Program-made: the position numbers and the translations under genes
Part shown: positions 1 through 8,019 of the stretch, one piece after another
Layout: every line of letters starts with the position of its first letter
Numbering within the stretch: position 1 is the first letter of the stretch
Notes under the pieces: model-generated
Seen by the model: only the letters and a program-made list of their open reading frames with translations
The model's database searches: none
Told to the model about the DNA's origin: nothing
Assembly (NCBI GenBank): GCA_027604505.1
Contig: JADIIX010000324.1
Coordinates: 1-10,131 of the forward strand
Length of the DNA stretch: 10,131 nt
Reading direction: 5' to 3'
From: Gonapodya sp. JEL0774
Lineage: Eukaryota; Monoblepharomycota; Monoblepharidomycetes; Monoblepharidales; Gonapodyaceae

Positions 1-2048
1 TTGCCGGTAGACAGAAATTGGTCACCGACATGTACGGTCTCCTCTCCTTCTATACCCAGCCAAGTCCGAAGGATATTGACACCTATCAGCTTGTTCCCTA
101 CGTCAACCCATACATCGTTGCCGCCATTGAAGGCACAAAACGGAATTGCTGGAAGTTTCGTTATGGTTTTGCCGAATGACGGGACCGATGAAGATTGGGC
201 GGTCGGCTCATGTTCAACGGAATCGGCACTCGCACCACGAGATGGTGCGTGAGATCCCGCCCCAGCAAGCAAGCGCTCATAGTGTTGAAAATGAGCGATC
301 CGCTCTTTGACTGACTATCGATGCCAGGTGATGTCGGGAAAAGCGCGAATGATCTGAGCTGGTGCTGAATATCCATCTCGAGTCGGTTTCAGAACATACC
401 AGCACAAACTCATCCCACTGCTCTCGCGTGAGTTTCTTAGACCCTTCAATCGGGACAATGCCGACCGCTCGCTCTTTACGAAGGATCCTTGTCCGGCCTT
501 TGAGGTTCATTTCGTGCTGGGTCTCTGCGAGGCACTGTTCGGCTACATCGAGAAGTGAAGAGATGCGGGAGGCGTTACCAGGATGAAGTGAAAAGGAGAG
601 TGGGTTGCTGATATCGGAGGGTAGGTAGGTGTTTGGTTGGAGATAGGAAAGGCGACCAGTCGTAGGTGAAAATGTATGCAAATAGTTGCATTCACCACCT
701 GTTCATGGATTACCAGCTAATCAGTGGCCCATTAATCTCAACTCGCTCTCATGGCGATTACGACATACCAAATACGAAGAATCGACCCCCTTGTTGCTGT
801 CCATCTCCCACCCCAGCCGCAGAGAGACCTTCAAGGAGTCCGGCCAAACGTTTCTCGTACCTCCGCACACCATCGTCTCCTGCATACCCGGCGGCTGTGA
901 CGATTGCGACGTTGACGCCCCGTTTCAGAAGGGTGCTCAGAAGCACGACCATGCGCGAGTCCTTTGGGAACTCGCCACCATCATCGTAAAGTGTCATATC
1001 TCCGTCAAAAGTGATGAGTTTAAGAGTTCGGGCGATAGCACGAACTTGAGCAGTATTCAGAATGTGGCGAATATCGTTGAATGAGGGTGTGACATGACGG
1101 CGGGAGGAAATGGACCGTAGCTCATTTTGATAAAGGAATGCGGCCCGAAGCTCTAGCGGGGTAAAAAATCTGATAGGTTGAGTCTTGAGACATATGCGTC
1201 AAGTCTTCCCGGTCTGATAAACATCATGAACATACATTCCGACGGAGGGTACGAGTTGGGATAACCTCGAGAGCTCAGGACTTCCTCTAACCGTGTACTT
1301 CCCCAAACATCATGAAAGTTACGTGAGCTTCGCTAAAGAAAATCCTCCCGGAGGTCATTTTCGACTTACCGCCCGGTGCTCATCAATCAGCTGCTCCATC
1401 AATGAGAAGATTTCAGCGTATCGTTCGAGGATGTCTCTGGTCTTGGGTTGGGGAGAGTAAGAACGCTTGCGACCGGCCTTGTTCACTGCGATTGCAGCCA
1501 CGGCGGCTCTGGTAATCGAAGTCGGGGCTGTTTTGAGACCAAACTTGACGAATACTTTTTGAGCCGATGATCTGGCAGTACCCACGGGCCCACTTCATCT
1601 CGCAAAGCAGATGTTCCATTACTCGACGATGGAATCCCTAACGCAGGAGAGCCTGGTATGCTGGCGTTCCGCGAGAGGTTGATTCTGTCTATTTCATCGA
1701 CGTCCAACTGTGTGAGGTCAACCAAAGAGCCCAAAGACGGTCCAGAGCTCTTGATGTGCAATACAAAGGGTGTTCTTTTCCATAACGTGTTTATAGTGTG
1801 AACGTCCACGACCGCCCCGCAGTTAGAAAGACTTGTGTGCGCCTAAGAGTCATCCAGCATGCGAATCTCACTTGAGAAGACCCTTCACGAAGTCAATAAG
1901 ACCATCACGTCTATTTTCAAGAGCACAATCGTACTCAGTCAGTTCAGATGCTGGGGATCATACGGGCAAATAGGAATCTAGAGACCTAGCTAATTACCAC
2001 TCACCTGTGTGCTTTCAATGCATAGGTCACTTCGTATCGCGATGACAT
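1..2048 (-). CDS. ISN1: IMP-specific 5'-nucleotidase (ISN1), C-terminus cut by window edge
   Basis: Hydrolyses IMP to inosine in purine salvage; cytosolic, HAD-superfamily fold. Exons on the minus strand: 2048-2005, 1910-1872, 1774-1556, 1508-1370, 1297-1236, 1169-769, 698-400, 314-1; phases agree at every junction. The start gives MSSRYEVTYALKAHRR, the typical ISN1 N-terminus, followed by KGLL and PFVLH. Later family blocks, numbered on this model: LVPSVG plus FFTPL (about 162-173), SFNDIRHILNTAQ (197-209), HAD motif I DGDMT (223-227, Asp223 the presumed nucleophile and Asp225 the acid/base), VTAAGY, FGGE with NYLH, RKERAVGIVP, FNGGNDVWVD (462-471) and GDQF (498-501). The stretch between PFVLH and the next conserved block (RYAEIF) is longer than I expect for the family. 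Its internal intron is ambiguous: 1555-1509 (47 nt, GTATTC donor) or 1593-1544 (50 nt, GTGGGC donor) both keep the frame. Exon 8 also carries a Ser-rich insert (about 420-455). The gene lies head to head with the channel gene. Identity is very secure; exon 3/4 borders are not. Confidence 0.95.
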
Positions 2049-2144
2049 AGTCGTTTGCGAAGTATTCGTCTTGGCAGCGTTGCGATTTGGAAAATGGTGA
2101 TGCCTGACTTCATTCACTAACCTGCAGCCAGCCACCTGGTTGCC

Positions 2145-2249
2145 ATGTACAGAACGTACCCTCTCATGGAATCGTCTGGAATTCGCGCCCGCCGGTCCCC
2201 ATACAAGTCTACCGTTGATGTTGAGCTTACTTACCCGGCGTTTCAAATA
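2145..2249 (+). other. Candidate first coding exon of the channel gene
   Basis: An ATG at 2145 opens 35 codons ending just before a possible donor, GTGATT, at 2250. The phase is 0, matching the phase-0 acceptor at 2374-2375, so the joined frame would enter the channel's Pro-rich N-terminus without a stop (intron of 126 nt). The donor is weak and the exon has no recognisable domain. It is offered only because no ATG in the channel frame lies between the acceptor and residue 78 or so of the resolved model. A non-coding first exon with a start at the later Met is the alternative. Confidence 0.3.
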
Positions 2250-2276
2250 GTGATTCTCTAGAGTTCAAGGCGGCGC

Positions 2277-2293
2277 TTCAACGCGGCGTTGAA
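2277..2293. repeat. Perfect 8-bp inverted repeat (17-nt palindrome)
   Basis: TTCAACGC and GCGTTGAA flank a single G. A further GTTCAA lies at 2263-2268 on the left, and the right arm extends to TTGAAC (2289-2294), so TTCAA-type half-sites occur three times in about 32 nt. It could be the operator of a dimeric transcription factor in the shared promoter, or a small RNA hairpin in the channel leader or first intron. No factor is assigned. Confidence 0.6.
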
Positions 2294-2375
2294 CCGATAG
2301 CTTTTGGGGGTTTCATGTGTGGTAACATCAAACTCCCATCTGTGTCACAGCTCATTCTGTTTGTTTTCTTGGCAG

Positions 2376-4803
2376 CCTGCCGTCTATGATCCCAGGGTTC
2401 CTCCGTCGTACTCGTCCCTTTGTACAACATGTACACCTACAAACCCAGCGGAGGAGGCCCTCCCGTCTCCTTCACCCGCGCCTAGTACCGAAAGTGCACC
2501 CCCCAGACGCGTGTTTTTTGATCTTCCCGAAGGAATAAAGCCATGGGCTCCTCCTATCCGGGAAAATGAAGACCGTCCTCCTGCGGATGGTGAAGCTCTG
2601 CTGAGCATGAGAGAGAACCTCGACTTCATTGGCGAAAGTAATTTCTACGTTCCAAATGAAGTTGATGACGGGGACAACACGTGGGTATCCTTACTTCAAA
2701 ACTCAAGCATGACTCTCAAGTTTTGAATGACTCTTTTTGCAAGCGACTCGTACAACAACGTGCGAAAGCTGATATTCAGCCAAGCGATTCGTCAGAATAT
2801 CGACCGTCTGGAGGCTCGGCATATCAACTTCAGTGATGTGGTAGACGCAGACGATGGTGCTTTTGATGCCCACGTTCGCGAAGAGTTGGCAGCCGAATTA
2901 GCGGAATCAGACTACTTCAGGTTGTGCATTTTTGTTGTCATCCTGGCCAACTCCGTTCTTATCGCACTCCAGACGGACCCTCAACTGGTAGGAGTATCTC
3001 GGACTCCTACAATTAAATCCCAGAAATTGCTGATCCGCTCTTTCACTCACCTCTTGCAGACGACCAAGTATGGCCACATCTTTCAAATTATTGACCAGGG
3101 CTTCATCGGAATATTCGTGATGGAGATACTTTTCAAGTGGTACGTCGACTTCTGGGGCTTTTGGAAGTCCGGATGGCATTGGTTCGACTTTGTGCTTGTA
3201 GCGGCGAGTTTGGCGGGAGGAAGTAAGTCGTAACTGCTTTTTGCAGGTGATATCAAAGCTAGTCTTACGCGATGTGATTCATAATAGCGCTTGCCGTGGC
3301 AAGTAACGGTCGTATTCTCCGCATCCTTCGTGTTCTTCGGGCACTACGTAGCTTGCGGAGTTTAGCTTTTCTCAGAGGTTTGCAAATGATTGTTCAGACG
3401 GTCGTTGACTCTCTTTCGGGTATGTGCTTGACTTTGTCCGATTTAGATAACTCTGACATGGACGTAAAATCGCTTGATGCCCCTTTTCTGACTTCTGTTT
3501 CCAAGACATGGTGAACATTGTCTTCTTGCTACTCATTGTCATGTTTATCTTTGCTGTCTTGGGTACTACCCTCTTTTCCGAAATTGACCCATCGAGCTGG
3601 TAAGCGGTTCGGGTCGGACTTTTTGTTGCTTAAAGCGACGGCGTCACTACAGACTGTTTAAGTGACCTTACAATGGACACTGGTCTGAATTAAATTTGCT
3701 ACAGGGGTGACCTCGGAGCTACAATGAACACATTGTTTGTTCTCATTACCCAGGACAGTTGGTGAGTAGTTCTCCTGACCAATTGTCCCTATAATTGTGA
3801 AGTTGCCTTGCGCTTCTCTTTTCCAAACATAACGTGTTGTGCCTTACTTTTCAATCCTCAGGGTGGAAACATTTGATACGCTTGAAGCTAAGGGACACTT
3901 TACTGCCGCGGCCGCATACTTTGGATGCTTTATAGTCGTTGGAGCGTTTGTTTTCTCGAACTTGATCGTGGCAGTAGTCGTGACAAACTTGGTGGGGACC
4001 AGTGCTGTCTGATTTCATGATTGACAAGTTCCACACAATCATCGGTCAATGAACAACATCTCTGAACACCCGATCACCCTCAAAGGAACACTCGTATAAA
4101 GAAGCAAAGAAGGCTGAGAAAGCTAAGCACCGGCAGTTACGATCCGAGGTGTCTACTGCTGGTCAAAAGCAAGGGGGCGACGGATCGAACGACGCCAGAA
4201 CGCAAAATTCCGGACGCCCTTCCGCCAAGAGTCAGCAAAAGCAGGTGGTACCGCCACCAGACGGGAATGATCCTGTGTGGAAGAGTCAGATCCCCTATGA
4301 GATTCCGGTGGGTTGACTTTCAGGGTAGGAAACCAGGATGAACGCTTCTAAAAGAGCAGGATTACCTTCGTACGATAAAGGATTTTGACAAGCTTTCCAA
4401 ATCCAAGCTCGATAACTACTTTCTCGTCCTCACCGTACTCGAGGAGAACATGCGAGAGTACCTTCAACTTAAAGAACAGCTTCAAGAAGTTCTTATGGAG
4501 CTGAAACTTGTCAATGGACCTCTCGCGGTACCCCAAGAAGAAGATGACGGTGACGACGACGATTTGAGCGGTTCTGATGATGGACGAGACGAGGTATGCG
4601 AGGAAGTGTTGTGCGACCTCGATTTTGAGTGCATATAAAGACAAAAGCTCACACATCGCACCGTTCCCGTAAAACAGGGCGGTGATGCACTCTCCCAATG
4701 GATGCGCAGTACGACAGGGAAGGGCAGCAAGGGTGACCTGAACAAAATATCTGATGTTCTGCGGGCCTCCAAAGATCTTAAAAGAAGCCGAGAATTGATC
4801 TGA
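2376..4803 (+). CDS. CatSper-like single-domain voltage-gated Ca2+ channel subunit
   Basis: Six-helix cation-channel subunit expected to form a tetramer in a cell or flagellar membrane and pass Ca2+ on depolarisation. Exons: 2376-2680, 2744-2987, 3060-3222, 3288-3419, 3506-3599, 3705-3761, 3862-3991, 4086-4307, 4360-4593, 4678-4803; together 1707 nt (568 codons plus TGA). Residues 1-102 are Pro-rich and cytosolic. S1 is about 160-178, S2 190-211, S3 222-236. S4 is 245-267 with Arg at 246, 249, 252, 255, 258 and 261, an ideal voltage sensor. S5 is 283-305. The pore loop is 314-332 with filter TQDSW (328-332), fitting the CatSper T-x-D-x-W signature and unlike the Glu-type bacterial Na+ channel filter. 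S6 is 350-375, ending in NLIVAVVVTNL. The tail is basic, then coiled coil (about 466-499), then acidic (about 506-527). The subunit type (1-4) cannot be told. EukCat-type protist channels are the main alternative. The start codon is unresolved. Donor of intron 2 could be 2988 or 2994, and exon 9 could begin at 4381. Confidence 0.85.
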
Positions 4804-4919
4804 TTCTACACATCATAGGTAATTTGTTGTGGAAAGGGCTTCGTGAATACATTTACTTGATGGTTGGTGTCTGGTTCGTGAGTCACGTGCCTCCCTAACA
4901 AGAAGACTCGGTTTCAAAG
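4804..4919 (+). promoter_or_regulatory. Short channel-UBC12 spacer with GTCACGTG box
   Basis: These 116 nt hold the channel 3' end and the UBC12 promoter. GTCACGTG at 4882-4889 contains the palindromic E-box CACGTG and fits the RTCACGTG site bound by Cbf1-type bHLH proteins in yeasts. It lies about 30 nt upstream of the UBC12 ATG. So close to the start it may lie in the leader rather than the promoter. The match is exact, but a single 8-mer is weak evidence. Confidence 0.35.
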
Positions 4920-5732
4920 ATGCCAGCTGCCCTCCTTTCCATCAGTACACGACTCAAAAGCACCGATTCAGTCAGAAATCCCCAGACTGTCTTGGGAATC
5001 GCATCCTCCTCCGCTGGATCGATCAGATCCTCGGCATCGGCCGATACTTCCCGAAGCCCTCCACGCGCTGAACCTTCGAGTCCAACTGCAGAAAATGGAA
5101 GTGAGATGCTTCCTCAAAGTCCTACAGCAGTGTCCTATCGAGCCCGCCAGCCGAGCGGAACGGTAGGCCTCATACCGCGACGCAAACGCTCACTCAGCGC
5201 GCAAATCTGCCTCCAATCTGAGTTCTCTCACATGCTTGAGAGCGAGGCTTTCGGCGATACAGTGAAGTTTTCCTTCCCATCGTGCGACGATTTGCTCAAC
5301 TTCGTGGTGGCAATTTCTCCCGCTTCGGGACCTTTCAAGGGAGCAACGCTACGCTTTAGTTTCTCCACTCCCCTCACGTATCCCTTGGATCCACCTGCGG
5401 TTCGCTGCCTTCAGCGTGTGTATCATCCTAACATCGACCTCGAGGGGAAAATCTGCCTCGCTCTCCTCACAACAGATTGGCAATCCACACTCGACATCAA
5501 CGCCGTTGTCATTGGCGTGCAGCAATTGATGCTGGAACCTGACGCGGCGCATCCGTATAATATGGACGCGGCCAAGGTGATGGAGGAGGATCCAGAGGAG
5601 TTTGCAAAGCGGGTGGCGTGCTCGATGGAGGGAGGTGTGGTGGACGGTGTGAAGTACCAGAGGATCGTGGGAGAGGAGGCGGATTCCGTTGAGGCACCTG
5701 AGATGGTGCTCGGAAGCCAAGAGAACAAGTGA
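4920..5732 (+). CDS. UBC12: NEDD8-conjugating enzyme E2 (UBC12-like), intronless
   Basis: Takes NEDD8/Rub1 from the UBA3-containing E1 and passes it to cullins, switching on cullin-RING ubiquitin ligases; cytosol and nucleus. A single 270-codon exon. Residues 1-92 are a Ser/Pro/Arg-rich, low-complexity extension. The UBC fold starts near 93 with SAQICLQSEF, aligning to the UBC12 AAQLRIQKD region. DDLLNF (123-128), YPLDPP (154-159), the VYHPNIDLEG block (168-176), catalytic Cys179 in GKICLALL, DW (186-187), LMLEPDAAHPYN (203-214) and the final helix follow. HPNIDLEG and LEP with DP/HP-x-N point to UBC12 rather than UBC4/5 or UBC7. Total length is greater than the roughly 185 residues usual for UBC12, because of both ends. 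The short N-terminal peptide that normally docks on UBA3 and the DCN1 co-E3 is not clearly recognisable, though LLSI at 5-8 is weakly similar. The start was chosen as the first ATG of a long open frame. A divergent paralogue is possible. Confidence 0.83.
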   Translation: MPAALLSISTRLKSTDSVRNPQTVLGIASSSAGSIRSSASADTSRSPPRAEPSSPTAENGSEMLPQSPTAVSYRARQPSGTVGLIPRRKRSLSAQICLQSEFSHMLESEAFGDTVKFSFPSCDDLLNFVVAISPASGPFKGATLRFSFSTPLTYPLDPPAVRCLQRVYHPNIDLEGKICLALLTTDWQSTLDINAVVIGVQQLMLEPDAAHPYNMDAAKVMEEDPEEFAKRVACSMEGGVVDGVKYQRIVGEEADSVEAPEMVLGSQENK

Positions 5733-6108
5733 AGCTGTGAAGGTGAGCCCAACTCCGTTCCGTATTTCGAAATCCTGACCGATTCTCGTATCTTCACGAG
5801 AAAGAGCTTAAACCTTTCTCCTTAGAGCTCTTCGCACATCAATTCTGTGTCCGTGTACATAGCGCCGCGGTTTGCATTCCGCTGGGGAAAAGCGTTTCTA
5901 GGTGTGGAATCCTTTCATTCAAATTGCGTCTTTGACTGGGTGATTTCTATTTTTCTTTTCAGGATATTCAATTGTAAACGAACATTAGCTTCAAGCATGT
6001 AATCGTCAGTCTTCAGTAACAATGATGCACAGTTGTGGCTGTTTTGGGCAACACAACAGTACATACTGACGCCTCTCTCCAGACGTTCCATCCTTCCGAC
6101 CTTCATTG
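5733..6108 (+). other. Non-coding spacer between UBC12 and the EngB gene
   Basis: I see no gene here. It should carry the UBC12 3' end and the EngB-family gene's promoter. A good 3' splice site, a long T/C run ending in CAG, lies at 5945-5962. It could pair with a donor at 5902 (GTGTGG; 61 nt, a normal length for this genome) to form a 5'-leader intron of the downstream gene. A donor at 5743 (GTGAGC), just after the UBC12 stop, is a second option and would make a 3'-UTR intron. Neither is proven. Confidence 0.4.
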
Positions 6109-7872
6109 ATGACCCCGTTGTGTCCCTTGTCTCGCGCAATTGTTCCTATTTTGGCACACTGTTTTCATCTGCAATCGAACCTTCAATCCATCAATCATCT
6201 TGCTCCTCGAGCACTTTCTTCCTCTCGCTCTCTAACAAAAAAGTCTTCAAAATCAAGCCAAATTCCTGCACGCAACCCGAACCAAATCCCGCCTAAAAAG
6301 ATCGCTGATGTTACTTCGAATCGCCCCACTCATCCTTCAAAACTCCGTCCAATTCCCACAGATAAGCGGAACATTGCGCGGATAGCCAAGCTCGGGACGT
6401 CCTCGGACGCTCCCGCCCTTTCCCGCATTCTCCGACGCAAGGCAAAGAACCTCGCGGATGATGTCGCCCCCAGATTTGTCTCTTCGACAAAGCCGGGGTC
6501 CAGGAGGACCCAAGTAAAAGTCAAAGGGGAAGGATCAGGCGGAGACAGAGTCGCACGTACCCCGGGGAAGGCAAAAGTGTGGAAAATGATTGACAAGGCC
6601 AATGATATTCCGGAAGTGGAATCAGGCTGGAATGAAGTTGCCGTTCTCGGTGAGTTTGCACCAATCGTTGTCTTTGTACATGGGGTGTGACGTAGTACAA
6701 CGGACGCAACAGACGGGAGAAGGCCACTGCCAAAGGAGGCTTCTGGCTTTTCCTTTGTTAATACAAAGCGCAGCGCAAGTGAATGCAATGGAACTGCATC
6801 AACGAACAAACCGTGACATTTGGGATGCTTAAAGCTCCTCTCCGTTCCAGGCCGCTCGAACGTTGGAAAATCCTCTCTCCTGTCGTCCCTCCTCCAATCC
6901 TCCCTTCCCCGCGTGCGGTCTATCCCCGGCACAACGCGCTCGCTCGACATCTATCACATGCCTCTATCCCTTCCCGCACGACGCACCGCCGCCCCTGGCG
7001 TCATGGGTGTCGCCGTTGTGGACATGCCCGGGTACGGGTACGCTATTGGCGGGGATGGCGAGCGGGACAGACTGAGCGGATTGGTGTTGGGGTTTCTCAA
7101 GAAACGCGGCGAGTCGGTCAGAAAGTCGCGTCCGTGGGTGCAGAAAGAGGGCGACGAAGATAAGGAAAAAGGAAAGTGGGGTTTGAAGAGGGTTTTTGTG
7201 GTGCTGGACGCAAGACATGGGATAAAGGCGAATGACGAGGAGGTGCTGAAGCAGCTTGAGAGGTGAGTTGTTTTCTTAGTTCGGTATGATAACGTTCCCA
7301 TATCTTCTAACCACTGCTTCACCCTGCGTTTCGATACCTATTTCTCCCATTCCGCTCGCCTTCCTCTCTTTCCCCGAATCTGCATTCAATCATCCATCAG
7401 TCTTCCCCTGAAGTACCAACTCATCCTCACTAAAACCGACCTCGTACCCTCTGCCACCCTCTCTCGTCTCCTGACGCACCTCACTGCCTTGCTCCCCACA
7501 CGCTTCCCGAGGTGCTCACTACCCATCCATCTCGCGTCTTCGCTGACTGGGGCCGGGATCCCCGAACTCAGACGTGATATCATGTACTTGGCGGGCGCGG
7601 GACGGACGGCAGTGGACTTGGCAGGGCGGAATGTGGACCCCCGCGATGGAAAGGTCTCGGAGAGGGAGCGCAGGTCGCGGAAGAGGATGGAGCGGCGGGT
7701 TAAGAGGGAGAGGGCAAAGAGGGCCGAGCAAGTGAGGGAGAGTATGGAAAAGAGGGAGACGAGGGAAGCGACGAGGGGGTTTAAGTTGGTGCCGAAGAAG
7801 GTACGGCGCGGTGCAGGTGAGCGAGGACCACAGACGCAAGGCATAGTCGTACGCAAGCGACTGACACGGTAG
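6109..7872 (+). CDS. MRX8: EngB/YihA-family GTPase, probably mitochondrial (Mrx8/GTPBP8-like)
   Basis: TRAFAC-class GTPase; bacterial EngB aids large ribosomal subunit assembly and the eukaryotic relatives act in mitochondria. Exons: 6109-6649, 6851-7262, 7401-7872; 1425 nt, 474 aa. The first ATG gives a Ser/Arg/Lys-rich leader poor in acidic residues, as expected of a mitochondrial presequence, and a basic region to about 170. Core motifs: G1 GRSNVGKSS (181-189, split by intron 1), G2 SIPGTTR (204-210), G3 DMPGYGYA (238-245), G4 TKTD (328-331), G5 ASSLTG (363-368). PGTTR followed by DMPGYG is diagnostic of EngB. A Pro/Ala-rich insert separates G2 from G3, and a charged insert separates G3 from G4. 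The C-terminus (about 395-474) is a very basic, Arg/Glu-rich helix well beyond the roughly 200 residues of bacterial EngB, suiting rRNA contact (inference). Introns of 201 and 138 nt are longer than most others here. It is convergent with the acetyltransferase. Confidence 0.92.
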
Positions 7873-8019
7873 AGTGGTATATGTGTACAAGCCGCACTGA
7901 CTTGATCTCCGTATTCGGCTATGACTATGCACGAGGGTGACAGAGTTCTCACGCATTGGACACATCTATGCCTCAAGGTCGTCAATTGACATAAGTGAAT
8001 AATATTAAATGTTTCTTTA
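7873..8019. other. Convergent 3' spacer with AT-rich cleavage region
   Basis: These 147 nt lie between two facing stop codons and must serve both 3' ends. The right third (about 7990-8012) is AT-rich and includes AATAAT at 7998-8003 on the plus strand, a plausible weak poly(A) signal for the EngB-family transcript. No other element is seen. Confidence 0.35.

Larger units (their letters stand above)
2049..2375. other. Divergent 5' region between ISN1 and the channel gene
   Basis: This stretch separates two genes read in opposite directions, so it should hold both promoters and their 5' leaders. No TATA box stands out. It contains a perfect palindrome at 2277-2293 and a possible first exon of the channel gene at 2145-2249. 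Its right end (about 2351-2375) is pyrimidine-rich and finishes in TTGGCAG, a good 3' splice site at 2374-2375. The channel transcript therefore probably has an intron ending here. Reading ISN1 upstream of its ATG continues open on the minus strand to 2246, but the family start at 2048 is preferred. Confidence 0.6.

Noticed and set aside
161-376. Reading ISN1 exon 8 in the frame that follows the acceptor near 377
   Set aside because: That frame loses the conserved FNGGNDVW and GDQF blocks; the acceptor ending at 315 keeps them in one open frame.
758-997. Stand-alone 79-codon protein
   Set aside because: It is the middle of ISN1 exon 6 read past the GTATGT donor at 768.
2727-3233. Channel gene starting at the ATG at 2727
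   Set aside because: That ATG lies inside the first intron of the model. The AC|C junction at 2680/2744 joins the Pro-rich upstream exon in phase, and a good acceptor lies between the ATG and the conserved part.
4450-4638. Separate small acidic protein
   Set aside because: It is the second half of channel exon 9 read through the GTATGC donor at 4594; the spliced frame continues into the exon at 4678.
4348-4772. Two minus-strand ORFs opposite the channel tail
   Set aside because: Mirror translations of the repetitive Lys/Glu/Asp codons of exon 9-10; no start context, no recognisable motif.
2376-4803. Bacterial-type sodium channel (NaChBac family)
   Set aside because: Filter has Asp in T-x-D-x-W rather than the Glu-type bacterial filter, and the gene has nine introns and a coiled-coil tail.
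5349-5797. Minus-strand ORFs opposite UBC12
   Set aside because: Antisense shadows of a clearly coding UBC fold, with His/Pro/Ser-rich composition.
6330-6950. 206-codon minus-strand ORF
   Set aside because: Covers EngB exon 1, intron 1 and part of exon 2 on the opposite strand; no domain, while the plus strand carries GTPase motifs.
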